Below are positions 8,456 through 17,080 of a stretch of DNA of 64,000 nucleotides, one piece after another. Both the position numbers and the translations under genes were made by a program. This stretch comes from Paraflavisolibacter caeni (lineage in GTDB: Bacteria; Bacteroidota; Bacteroidia; Chitinophagales; Chitinophagaceae), in assembly GCF_025628885.1 (NCBI RefSeq), contig NZ_JAOTIF010000025.1, positions 26,681-90,680 on the forward strand, read 5' to 3'. Under the pieces are notes generated by a model. The model did no database searches and had not been told where the DNA came from. It saw only the letters and a list, made by a program, of their open reading frames with translations. How positions within the stretch are numbered: the stretch's first letter is position 1; every line of letters begins with the position of its first letter.

Positions 8456-11260
8456 GTGAGAAAATTCTGTCTTTCCATCTTTGCTGTTGTCGCTATTGCT
8501 CTCCTGATCGCATTTCAGAAGAAGGATGCAGTTCAGTTAGTGAACCTTAGGTGTGAAATGCTGTTAAATCCTGAAGGTATAGAAACAAAATCGCCTCGTC
8601 TGAGCTGGGAACTGGAATCAAAAGAAAGGAATGTAGAACAGACTGCTTACCAGGTCTTAGTGGCTTCTTCAGAAGCTAAATTAAAAGCCGGGGAAGGAGA
8701 TTTGTGGAACTCTGGGAAAGTGGCTTCCGATCGATCTATTCACATATACTATAAAGGGAAACCTTTGGCGAGCAGAACCAATTGTTTCTGGAAAGTAAAA
8801 GTATGGACCAATAAAGGTGAATGCTCCTGGAGCGAACCTGCTCATTGGAGCGTAGGTTTATTGAAAGAAAGTGACTGGAGTGCAAAATGGATTGGCATGG
8901 ATAGCGCTTTTGCATGGGATTCTGTTTCCAAATTTGCGCGCCTTTCTGCCCGTTATTTCAGAAAGGAATTCAATGCTCCTGCTCAAATTAAAAAAGCAAC
9001 TTTATATATAGCTGGTCTTGGTTTGTACGAACTATACATCAATGGCCAACGTGTAGGAAATCATGTTCTGGCGCCTGCACCTACAGAATACAGCAAAACG
9101 GTTAAGTATAATACGTTTGATGTAACAGCCCTGGTAAAAGTAGGGGGAAATGCTTTTGGAACTGTTTTAGGTAATGGTCGCTTCTTTACTATGCGCCAGA
9201 ATTACAAACCGCAGAAGTGGCACACCTTCGGCTTTCCCAAGATGTTGCTTCAATTGGAAGTTGAATATGCTGATGGCCGCAAGATGCAAATCAAGAGTGA
9301 TGAGAGCTGGAAGATGACTGCTGATGGTCCTATACGCACTAATAATGAATATGATGGTGAGGAATATGATGCAACAAAAGAGTGGCCAGGTTGGAACACG
9401 GCTGGATTTAACGATGGTAAATGGTTACAGTCTCAATTGGTAAAAGCTCCTGGAGGTAAACTTGAAGCCCAGATGAACGAACCAATGAGAGTGGTTGAAA
9501 ATATTCAGCCTGCTTCTGTGAAGCAATTAAAGCCCCGCACTTTTATCATGGATATGGGCCAGAACATGGCCGGCTGGGTAAAAATGAAAGTGCGCGGAAA
9601 GAAAGGCGAACAAGTAACACTTCGTTTTGCCGAAACACTGCAGAACAATGGCGAGTTGTATGTTGCCAACCTGCGTGATGCAAAGGTGACAGATATTTAT
9701 ACCTTGAAGGGTGAAGGCGAAGAAGTATGGGAGCCAACATTTGTTTACCATGGCTTCCGCTACGTTGAAATTACCGGGTATCCAGGCACACCAACGACAA
9801 AGGACTTTGAAGGCAGGGTGGTTAATGATGATCTGAAGACAATTGGCACATTTGAAACTTCAAATAGCATCATCAACCAGATCTTTAAAAACTCTTTCTG
9901 GGGTATCCGGAGCAATTATAAAGGAATGCCTGTTGATTGCCCGCAGCGTAATGAACGCCAACCCTGGTTAGGCGACCGTTCTACAGGCGCCTACGGTGAA
10001 AGCTTTATTTTCGACAATGTAAAGCTGTATGCAAAATGGTTGGATGATATTCACCAATCGCAAACCGAAGAAGGAAGTATCCCTGACGTTGCGCCTAACT
10101 TCTGGTATTACTATAAAGATAACATGACCTGGCCGGGAACATACCTGATGATCGCCAATACGCTGTATGACCAGTTTGGAGACAAGGAGCCAATTGTAAA
10201 ACACTATAATTCGATGAAGAAGTGGCTGGCCTATATGCGTAAAAAATACATGACGGCCGATTATATTGTGACCAAGGATAGCTATGGTGATTGGTGTGTG
10301 CCACCTGAATCGAAAGAGCTGATCCACTCACAGGATCCAGCCCGGAAAACAGATGCGCAAGTGATTGCAACGGCCTATTATTACTACATGTTGCAACTGA
10401 TGCAACGCTTTGCAACTATGCAAAACATGTCACAGGATGTCAAAGAATATGCGGCCTTAAGTATAAAGATCAAGGATGAGTTCAATAAGAAGTTCTTTAA
10501 CAGGAGCACTTTCCAATACAGTAATAATACAGTAACTGCAAACCTGCTCCCACTGAGCTTTGGCATGGTGCCTGAAAATGCAAAGGCAAGGGTGTTTCAA
10601 AATGTTGTTGATAAGATATTAATCGAAAACAAAGGACATATTAGTACTGGTGTTATCGGCACACAATGGCTGATGCGTGGCCTTACAACAATGGGGCGTC
10701 CAGATGTGGCATATGGAATTGCTGCTGCTAAAGACTATCCAAGTTGGGGCTACATGGCAGAAAACGGTGCAACCACCATTTGGGAACTGTGGAATGGTAA
10801 CACTGCTAATCCTAGCATGAACTCTGGCAATCACGTGATGCTGCTAGGTGATTTAATTGTGTGGTATTATGAAAACCTGGCTGGTATTAAATCCAGTAAA
10901 AAATTCCCAGGCTATAAAAGAATTGAAATGAAGCCCGTTACTGTAGATGGATTGGATTATGTAAAGGCTTCTTATCAATCTATTCATGGGGTGATCAGGA
11001 GCGAATGGAAAAAAGAAGGCGGCCAGTTTATCTGGAATATCACCATACCAGCTAATACAAAAGCAGAAGTGCATATTCCAGCCAATTCTAAAGATGATGT
11101 AAGGGAAGGCGGCAGAAAGATAGCTGCTGGTGCTGATATCAAATTTATACGTATGGAAGATGGCCGGGCTGTTTTCCAGGTTGGATCAGGAAGTTATGCA
11201 TTTGTTGCGCCGCACCCCCAGTCCGCCAAAGGCGGAGAGCGTGTCGCTTCAAGGCCTTAA
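8456..11260 (+). CDS. GH78 alpha-L-rhamnosidase
   Basis: A 934-residue protein starting at a GTG, with an N-terminal hydrophobic export segment (residues 5-19). The order of domains fits bacterial rhamnosidases. It starts with a fibronectin-like N-domain (SPRLSWELESKERN), followed by a lectin-like domain (YELYINGQRVGNHVLAP, about 190-330) and a beta-sandwich (DMGQNMAGWVKMKV). An (alpha/alpha)6 barrel follows, with VDCPQRNERQPWLGDR near residue 493 and TTIWELWNGN near 773. The acidic residues of these two motifs are the expected catalytic pair. It should release terminal L-rhamnose from pectic oligosaccharides in the periplasm or outside. The last 17 residues or so (APHPQSAKGGERVASRP) look foreign to the family and are encoded by a REP-like repeat also found at 14070. 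Confidence 0.85.
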   Translation: MRKFCLSIFAVVAIALLIAFQKKDAVQLVNLRCEMLLNPEGIETKSPRLSWELESKERNVEQTAYQVLVASSEAKLKAGEGDLWNSGKVASDRSIHIYYKGKPLASRTNCFWKVKVWTNKGECSWSEPAHWSVGLLKESDWSAKWIGMDSAFAWDSVSKFARLSARYFRKEFNAPAQIKKATLYIAGLGLYELYINGQRVGNHVLAPAPTEYSKTVKYNTFDVTALVKVGGNAFGTVLGNGRFFTMRQNYKPQKWHTFGFPKMLLQLEVEYADGRKMQIKSDESWKMTADGPIRTNNEYDGEEYDATKEWPGWNTAGFNDGKWLQSQLVKAPGGKLEAQMNEPMRVVENIQPASVKQLKPRTFIMDMGQNMAGWVKMKVRGKKGEQVTLRFAETLQNNGELYVANLRDAKVTDIYTLKGEGEEVWEPTFVYHGFRYVEITGYPGTPTTKDFEGRVVNDDLKTIGTFETSNSIINQIFKNSFWGIRSNYKGMPVDCPQRNERQPWLGDRSTGAYGESFIFDNVKLYAKWLDDIHQSQTEEGSIPDVAPNFWYYYKDNMTWPGTYLMIANTLYDQFGDKEPIVKHYNSMKKWLAYMRKKYMTADYIVTKDSYGDWCVPPESKELIHSQDPARKTDAQVIATAYYYYMLQLMQRFATMQNMSQDVKEYAALSIKIKDEFNKKFFNRSTFQYSNNTVTANLLPLSFGMVPENAKARVFQNVVDKILIENKGHISTGVIGTQWLMRGLTTMGRPDVAYGIAAAKDYPSWGYMAENGATTIWELWNGNTANPSMNSGNHVMLLGDLIVWYYENLAGIKSSKKFPGYKRIEMKPVTVDGLDYVKASYQSIHGVIRSEWKKEGGQFIWNITIPANTKAEVHIPANSKDDVREGGRKIAAGADIKFIRMEDGRAVFQVGSGSYAFVAPHPQSAKGGERVASRP
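11212..11243 (+). repeat. REP-like palindromic repeat, copy 1, inside the 3' end of a GH78 gene
   Basis: The element has a CCCCCA lead and a perfect inverted repeat TCCGCC-AAA-GGCGGA followed by GAGC. A nearly identical copy with only a few differences lies at 14070-14099. Copy 1 sits within the coding sequence and supplies part of the C-terminal residues of the rhamnosidase, up to the stop at 11258. Confidence 0.7.
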
Positions 11261-11344
11261 TTATTAAACAGATGTTAATTGAACATAAACGATCATTGAT
11301 TGAATCATATCTAAGTTGTTGATTAAAGAATGACAAGAAGAACT

Positions 11345-12472
11345 ATGAAAAAAATAACAATAGCATTGGCTTTTATGGTGTTGGGAAGCATAAACTTCCT
11401 TTCTGCTCAAAGCCAGAGATGGAAGAGTGGAATACTGGTGGATGAATTTATTTTTGAAAAAGCACCTTTCCCGGAAAGTCACGCAGCTACGATTGCATTG
11501 ACACCAAAAGGGTTGATCGCTTCATGGTTTGGTGGTACCAAGGAAAGAAATCCCGACGTATGTATTTGGGTGAGCCGTAGGGTAAACAACAGGTGGACAG
11601 AACCTGTAAATGTTGCCAACGGTATTGTCAATGATACTTTAAGATATGCATGCTGGAATCCTGTATTGTACCAGGTGCCGGGCGGTGACTTGTTATTGTT
11701 CTACAAAACCGGTCCTAAGGTATCTGCCTGGAAAGGATGGATGAAAACCTCAAAGGATGGTGGCATCACCTGGTCTGAAGCACAGGCGCTTCCGGAAGGT
11801 TTGATCGGGCCTGTGAAAAACAAACCTGTGATGCTGAAAAACGAAAGGCTGTTAGCTCCCTCAAGCACAGAAGGTGATGGTTGGAAACTCCATTTCGAAG
11901 TTTCTGACGACAAAGGCAAAACCTGGACGAAGATTGGCCCCATCAATGATGGTAAAACTTTGAATGCCATTCAGCCAAGTATATTGTTTCATAAAGGTGG
12001 TATTCTCCAGGTGTTGGCAAGAAGCAGGAACAGAGCCATCCTGGAATCCTGGTCTTATGACAACGGAAAAACCTGGACTCCATTATCCAAAACAAACCTG
12101 CCTAACAATAATTCAGGAACTGATGCCGTGACTTTAAAAGACGGCAGGCAATTGCTGGTGTACAACCACGTATTGCCACCAGATACGTTGGCTAAAGGAC
12201 CTCGCACTCCTTTGAATGTTTCTGTTTCTAAAGATGGTAAAAGATGGTATGCGGCATTAGTATTGGAGGATTCTCCGATCAGCCAGTATTCCTATCCTTC
12301 TGTGATCCAAACGCCTGATGGCATGGTTCATATTGTTTACACCTGGAGGAGACAAAAAATCAAGTATGTAAAGGTTGATCCTTCCAAACTGAAGTTAACA
12401 GAGATCAAAGATGGTGTATGGCCAGGAGGGAATCCTGTAAAGCCAATAGCTGGGAAAGCAGAAGAGGAATAA
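11345..12472 (+). CDS. Secreted sialidase-like BNR/Asp-box protein
   Basis: The ATG at 11345 gives MKKITIALAF and a clean signal peptide ending FLSAQ. An ATG 15 bases earlier is in frame but adds only MTRRT. The 375-residue product has four Asp-box-type turns (SKDGGITWSEA, SDDKGKTWTKI, SYDNGKTWTPL, SKDGKRWYAAL), typical of six-bladed sialidase-fold proteins (BNR_2 type). The N-terminal segment ESHAATIALTPKGLIASWFG with KERNPDVCIWVSRR is shared by a widespread bacterial and plant group of unclear substrate. In this setting it may act on a sialic-acid-like sugar of RG-II or on another pectic sugar. It is the second sialidase-fold gene of the locus, and the two are not close in sequence. Confidence 0.65.
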   Translation: MKKITIALAFMVLGSINFLSAQSQRWKSGILVDEFIFEKAPFPESHAATIALTPKGLIASWFGGTKERNPDVCIWVSRRVNNRWTEPVNVANGIVNDTLRYACWNPVLYQVPGGDLLLFYKTGPKVSAWKGWMKTSKDGGITWSEAQALPEGLIGPVKNKPVMLKNERLLAPSSTEGDGWKLHFEVSDDKGKTWTKIGPINDGKTLNAIQPSILFHKGGILQVLARSRNRAILESWSYDNGKTWTPLSKTNLPNNNSGTDAVTLKDGRQLLVYNHVLPPDTLAKGPRTPLNVSVSKDGKRWYAALVLEDSPISQYSYPSVIQTPDGMVHIVYTWRRQKIKYVKVDPSKLKLTEIKDGVWPGGNPVKPIAGKAEEE

Positions 12473-12519
12473 TTTGTGAAGGTATCATTTCCTTCTTCCT
12501 ATCTATTCATCCTTCATTT

Positions 12520-12596
12520 CTGGAGCATACATGGTGTATGGATGGTGTATAGATGAAGCATAGATGGTGTATGGATAGTGTATGGGGAGTGTATGA
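12520..12596 (+). repeat. Intergenic tandem array of an 11-bp unit, seven imperfect copies
   Basis: Reading in steps of 11 from 12520, the units are CTGGAGCATAC, ATGGTGTATGG, ATGGTGTATAG, ATGAAGCATAG, ATGGTGTATGG, ATAGTGTATGG and GGAGTGTATGA. The period is strict over all seven copies and close to one helical turn. The array lies between a sialidase-like gene and the STN-esterase gene. A related array, partly in reverse complement, occurs at 28031-28129. Confidence 0.8.
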
Positions 12597-12670
12597 AAAT
12601 GGTTCCGGCGCAGTCAGGCCCAATTGAAAAATATAGTAGACTGCAGATGCTAAAAAATCATATATCTAAG

Positions 12671-14059
12671 ATGAAAAAATACTTATTAATCCTTTGTTTC
12701 TTTCTCCTTGGCAAGGCTGTGCTCTTTGCTCAGACTTCAGATGATGCATTTAAGAAGCCTTTGAAGGAAGTGATTGCAGATGTAGAGAAACAGTTTGATG
12801 TTAAAATCAGGTACCCGGAGGAATTGGTAGCTGGCCGTATGATTACCTATGCCGGTTGGCGGTTCAGAGCAGGTAATTTGGAAAAGACGTTGACTAACAT
12901 TCTTTCGTCACAGGATCTCACTTTTGCGCCGGATGGAGATAAGCGATATAAGATACAGGCTTTTCAATACCATTTAAAGACAGTTGAAGAAGGTAAACAG
13001 CAGTTGGAATACCTTGCTTCACTGTACAGCAACCAGGTAGAATGGGAAAAGAGGAAAGATGAATTAAAAGCCTGCATGCTTTCTGCCTTGCATCTTTCGC
13101 CATTACCAGCTAAGCCTGCATCACAACCTATCAGAACCCCAGTTCGCAAGATGGATGGTTATACAGTCGAAAATATTGCTTTTGAAGTTTTGCCAGGTGT
13201 GTACATCAATGGTTCACTTTACAAGCCTACAAAGATCAAAGGGAAGATCCCTGTTATCCTGAACCCAGATGGACATTGGGGCGGTCACCGTTTCCGTCCG
13301 GATGCACAAATCCGTTGTGCTATGCAAGCTCGTATGGGAGCAATGGCAGTTAGTTTTGACCTTTTTGCATGGGGCGAATCTTTATTACAATTCAAGCCTG
13401 AAGATCACCGTAAAAGTCTTGCTCAGACAGTACAAGTGCTGAGTGGTATGCGTATTCTTGATTACCTGCTTTCTTTGAAAGAGGCTGATAAAAACAGAGT
13501 TGCTATCACAGGAGGTTCTGGTGGTGGCAGTCAGACTATGATGACAACAGCCATTGATGACAGGATTACATTGAGTGTTCCAGTTGTTATGCTTTCATCT
13601 TATCATAGTGGAGGTTGTCCTTGTGAAAGCGGTATGGGGGCACATCTTTGCGGAGGTGGTACTAACAACGTCGAAATTGCTGCTATGGCAGCCCCAAGAC
13701 CGCAACTGGTGATTTCTGATGGTAAAGACTGGACACAGAATGTTCCGAAAAATGAGTTTCCTTTCCTTCAAAGAGTTTATGGATTTTATGGCAAACAGGA
13801 TATGGTAAAAAACGTACACCTTCCTGAGGAAGGACATGATTATGGATTGTCCAAGCGCCTGGTTTTATATGAATTCCTGGCACAATACCTTGGATTGAAC
13901 ATTAATGCCGTTAAAGATCAAAATGGTAAAATAGATGAGTCGAAGGTGACCATTGAGAAAGAAAGTGATATGTATGTATTTGGGGAGAAGGGAGAGCGGT
14001 TACCTGCAAATGCTATTAAAGGGTATGAGGCGTTGCAAAAATTAATTGAACAGAAATAA
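12671..14059 (+). CDS. Secreted alpha/beta-hydrolase esterase with an N-terminal STN-like domain
   Basis: The start at 12671 gives MKKYLLILCFFLL and a signal peptide ending LFAQ; an ATG 93 bases upstream only adds residues encoded by the repeat region. Residues of about 24-95 (KPLKEVIADVEKQFDVKIRY, then NLEKTLTNILSSQDLTFAPD) resemble the STN domain of secretins and TonB receptors, which is unusual on an enzyme. The rest is an alpha/beta hydrolase of the acetyl-xylan-esterase/pectin-methylesterase-like type, with nucleophile Ser283 in TGGSGGGS and a candidate catalytic His389 in EEGHDYG. It may remove methyl or acetyl esters from pectin; resemblance to the CE19-type RG-II methylesterase is a guess. 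It lies inside the pectin locus between glycosidase genes. Confidence 0.7.
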   Translation: MKKYLLILCFFLLGKAVLFAQTSDDAFKKPLKEVIADVEKQFDVKIRYPEELVAGRMITYAGWRFRAGNLEKTLTNILSSQDLTFAPDGDKRYKIQAFQYHLKTVEEGKQQLEYLASLYSNQVEWEKRKDELKACMLSALHLSPLPAKPASQPIRTPVRKMDGYTVENIAFEVLPGVYINGSLYKPTKIKGKIPVILNPDGHWGGHRFRPDAQIRCAMQARMGAMAVSFDLFAWGESLLQFKPEDHRKSLAQTVQVLSGMRILDYLLSLKEADKNRVAITGGSGGGSQTMMTTAIDDRITLSVPVVMLSSYHSGGCPCESGMGAHLCGGGTNNVEIAAMAAPRPQLVISDGKDWTQNVPKNEFPFLQRVYGFYGKQDMVKNVHLPEEGHDYGLSKRLVLYEFLAQYLGLNINAVKDQNGKIDESKVTIEKESDMYVFGEKGERLPANAIKGYEALQKLIEQK

Positions 14060-14069
14060 CTGCCCAGCA

Positions 14070-14099
14070 CGCCCCCAGTCCGCCTAAGGCGGAGAGCAT
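14070..14099 (+). repeat. REP-like palindromic repeat, copy 2, intergenic
   Basis: The sequence has the same organisation as the element at 11212: a CCCCCA lead, then TCCGCC-TAA-GGCGGA, then GAGC. It lies 11 bases after the stop of the STN-esterase gene and about 75 bases before the next gene. It might act as a terminator or mRNA end. Its copy number elsewhere in the genome would be needed to define the family. Confidence 0.65.
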
Positions 14100-14176
14100 C
14101 AGCTCACAGGAACATTTGTTTTGAACTTTTTAAACAGAGCGTATAACAGTATTTTTAAAATTTATCTATAAAGATC

Positions 14177-15142
14177 ATGAAAGAGAAAAATAGAGGGTTG
14201 AGTATGGTTGAAAATTCTTTTTCAAGGAGGAAGTTTCTTTCATCGGCAGCATTGGTAGCCACAGGATTAGTTGTAGCCAGGAACTTTTCATGGGCATCAG
14301 CTTTTAGTAATAGATTGGAGGCTTTTCCTGCTGCTCCCACTGTGCAACGTTACAAGATCGCTGTTGTTGACTTGATGATCTTAAAAAGGCAAAAATTGAG
14401 TGCGTTTCAATTGACAAAAGAGTTAGGTGCAGATGGAGTAGAAGTTGATATGGGTGGTCTTGGTAATCGAGAGACCTTTGATAATAAATTGTCTGATCCG
14501 GTTACCCGCCAACAATTCTTAGATAAGGCTAAAGAATTGAACCTGGAGATCTGTTCCCTGGCTATGACCGGATTTTATGCCCAGTCCTTTGCTACGAGGC
14601 CAACGTACAACCGGATGATCCAGGATTGTATTGAGACTATGAAAGCCATGAATGTAAAAGTGGCGTTTTTGCCACTAGGCATACAAGGAGATTTAAAGAA
14701 GAATCCTGAATTGCGACCGGCAATTGTGGAGCGACTGAAGGTTGCTGGTAAAATGGCTGAAGAAGCAGGTGTTGTGATTGGTATCGAAACGTCTTTAAGT
14801 GCAAAAGAAGAAGTTCAATTATTAAAAGAAATTGGATCTCCTGCCATTAAAATTTACTTTAACTTTTCTAACCCACTGAAGGAAGGAAGAGACCTTTGCA
14901 AGGAGTTACGTATCTTAGGACGGGAACGTATCTGCCAGATTCATTGTACCGATGAAGATGGTGTTTGGTTGCAGAACAACACCAGACTAGATATGAAGAA
15001 AGTGAAGAAAACCTTAGATAAAATGAAGTGGCGTGGTTGGTTGGTTATTGAACGTTCACGTGATGCAAAAGAGCCAACGAATGTAAGGAAGAACTTTAGT
15101 GCGAATACAGCTTACATGAAATCCATTTTTCAATCTGCATAA
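14177..15142 (+). CDS. Tat-exported sugar isomerase/epimerase-like TIM barrel protein
   Basis: A 321-residue protein with a twin-arginine signal (FSRRKFLSSAALVATG, about residues 15-30), so it is folded before export. The body is a xylose-isomerase-like (AP-endonuclease 2) TIM barrel: ELGADGVEVDMGGLG, EAGVVIGIETSLS, ICQIHCTDEDGVW and WRGWLVIERSRD at the expected strand ends. The Glu, His and Asp residues in these segments are likely metal ligands. In Bacteroidota such exported proteins often occur with Gfo/Idh/MocA oxidoreductases, and one lies 2.7 kb downstream. The substrate is unknown. It may convert a released or oxidised sugar in the periplasm. Confidence 0.75.
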   Translation: MKEKNRGLSMVENSFSRRKFLSSAALVATGLVVARNFSWASAFSNRLEAFPAAPTVQRYKIAVVDLMILKRQKLSAFQLTKELGADGVEVDMGGLGNRETFDNKLSDPVTRQQFLDKAKELNLEICSLAMTGFYAQSFATRPTYNRMIQDCIETMKAMNVKVAFLPLGIQGDLKKNPELRPAIVERLKVAGKMAEEAGVVIGIETSLSAKEEVQLLKEIGSPAIKIYFNFSNPLKEGRDLCKELRILGRERICQIHCTDEDGVWLQNNTRLDMKKVKKTLDKMKWRGWLVIERSRDAKEPTNVRKNFSANTAYMKSIFQSA

Positions 15143-15151
15143 ATTATCCAG

Positions 15152-17071
15152 ATGGTTATTTGTAAACGATTGATTGTCGTATCACTGGCTTCTATTATTT
15201 CTCTATTCTCTGACATTGCTATTGCATCGGACATATATGTAGCACCTGGTGGTGTGGACACTAATCCCGGAAGTGTTCAGCAGCCTAAGGCCACTTTGGC
15301 TGCAGCTTTACGCCAGGCAAGAGAATTACGCCGGCTTAATGATCCTTCAATAAAAGATGGCATACGAATTATTGTAAAAGGTGGTACTTATTTTCTTAAT
15401 GAATCTCTCTTTATTAGACCAGAAGATTCCGGAACTGAGAACAGTCCAACGATTATTGAAGCCGCACAAGGAGAAAGTCCAGTACTCAGCGGTGGAGTAA
15501 AAGTTAGTGGATGGAAAAAAGTATCTTCTGTTCCGGGATTACCTGTTTCAGCTCAGGGCAAAGTGTGGATGGCTGATATGCCAATGTTTGAGGGACGACC
15601 ATTGGAATTTCGTCAGCTTTGGGTTAATGGACAGAAAGCCATTCGAGCAAAGGATACCTATGGCGATAGCATGAACCGGATCCTTTCCTGGAATCACCAA
15701 ACAGAAAGCTGCTGGATACCGAAGCCAAAAGCAGGCGACCTATCATCCGCGGAAGGATTGGAAATGTTTATTCATCAGTGGTGGGCCATTGCCAATTTAA
15801 GAGTGAAGTCGGTGAACGTACAAGGAGACAGCGCGCAGCTTACTTTTTACCAGCCTGAGGGCCGCGTACAATCAGAACATCCCTGGCCCGCACCCTGGAT
15901 CTCTAAAAAGACGGGTAATTCTGCATTTTACTTAACCAATGCCATCCAATTTTTAGATAGTCCCGGTGAATGGTATTTAGACCAAAGGGCCCGTAAGGTT
16001 TATTATTGGCCTCGAAACAATGAAAACATAAGCAATGCCAATGTGATTGCTCCGGCTTTAGAAACATTGGTAAGGGTAGAAGGCTCGATCGACCGTCCTG
16101 TGTCGCATTTCTATTTCAAGGGCATTTCTTTTCAAAATGCTACCTGGTTGCGTCCTTCCAAAGAAGGGCATGTGCCTCACCAGGCTGGTATGTATATGCT
16201 GGATGCCTATAAGCTGAAAATACCGGGCACTCCAGATAAGAAAGGTCTGGAGAACCAGGCATGGGTAGGGAGGCCAGCAGCCGCAGTAGTAGTGAAATTT
16301 TCCAATCATACAGGCTTTGAATCCTGCCGCTTTGAGCACCTTGCTTCTACAGGATTGGATTATGAAAGAGGCAACCATGCAGATGAAATCAAAGGCAATC
16401 TATTCAGGGATATTGGTGGCACAGCTATACTAATAGGAGTTTTCTCTGACGAAGGTATAGAAGCGCATCTTCCTTATAATCCTGCAGATGAAAGAGACGT
16501 AAGCACCAATACATATATCTCGAATAACTTGATTACCAATGTTACCAATGAGGATTGGGGATGCGTTGGTATCGGGGCTGGTTATGTTAAAGGAATCCGT
16601 ATAGAACATAATGAGATCTACAATGTTTCCTACACTGGAATCAGTATGGGATGGGGGTGGACCAGGACTATTAATGTCATGCGAAGCAACTCTATTATTG
16701 CCAACAGCATTCATCATTATGCAAAACACATGTACGATGTAGCAGGAATTTATACCTTATCTGCTCAACCAGGTTCCCTGATACAGTATAACTACATTGA
16801 CAGTATTTACAAGGCGCCTTATGCTCATGATCCCAACCATTGGTTCTACCTCTATACGGATGAAGGCTCTTCCTACATTACTGTAAAAGATAACTGGTGT
16901 CCGGCTGAAAAGTTCCTTCAGAATGCTAATGGGCCTGGGAATACCTGGGAAAACAATGGTCCCAAGGTTGCGGATAGCATCAAGAATGCTGCTGGTATAC
17001 AAGCGAAGTACCAGTACCTTTTAAAGGAAAAAGAACATGGAAAGACAGCCTGGCCTATTAACCAAATGTAA
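15152..17071 (+). CDS. GH141-like secreted parallel beta-helix glycosidase
   Basis: A 639-residue protein with a signal peptide (residues 1-25, ending AIAS) followed by DIYVAPGGVDTNPGS, the usual opening of right-handed beta-helix enzymes. Residues of about 60-110 (IRIIVKGGTYFLNESLFIRP) and 330-600 (repeated NLITNV, IRIEHNEIYNV, NSIIANSIHHY) build the helix. An inserted domain at about 130-300 contains WVNGQKAIRAKD and WYLDQRARKVYYWP. The overall plan is that of GH141, whose studied member is an alpha-L-fucosidase acting on RG-II, with a xylanase also known. It starts nine bases after the previous stop, so it is in an operon with the TIM-barrel gene. The specific sugar is an inference from context. 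Confidence 0.7.
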   Translation: MVICKRLIVVSLASIISLFSDIAIASDIYVAPGGVDTNPGSVQQPKATLAAALRQARELRRLNDPSIKDGIRIIVKGGTYFLNESLFIRPEDSGTENSPTIIEAAQGESPVLSGGVKVSGWKKVSSVPGLPVSAQGKVWMADMPMFEGRPLEFRQLWVNGQKAIRAKDTYGDSMNRILSWNHQTESCWIPKPKAGDLSSAEGLEMFIHQWWAIANLRVKSVNVQGDSAQLTFYQPEGRVQSEHPWPAPWISKKTGNSAFYLTNAIQFLDSPGEWYLDQRARKVYYWPRNNENISNANVIAPALETLVRVEGSIDRPVSHFYFKGISFQNATWLRPSKEGHVPHQAGMYMLDAYKLKIPGTPDKKGLENQAWVGRPAAAVVVKFSNHTGFESCRFEHLASTGLDYERGNHADEIKGNLFRDIGGTAILIGVFSDEGIEAHLPYNPADERDVSTNTYISNNLITNVTNEDWGCVGIGAGYVKGIRIEHNEIYNVSYTGISMGWGWTRTINVMRSNSIIANSIHHYAKHMYDVAGIYTLSAQPGSLIQYNYIDSIYKAPYAHDPNHWFYLYTDEGSSYITVKDNWCPAEKFLQNANGPGNTWENNGPKVADSIKNAAGIQAKYQYLLKEKEHGKTAWPINQM

Positions 17072-17080
17072 ATGTGTATC

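Noticed and set aside
12578..12670. Longer N-terminus of the STN-esterase
   Set aside because: The extra residues are partly encoded by the 11-bp repeat array and precede a proper signal peptide that starts at 12671.
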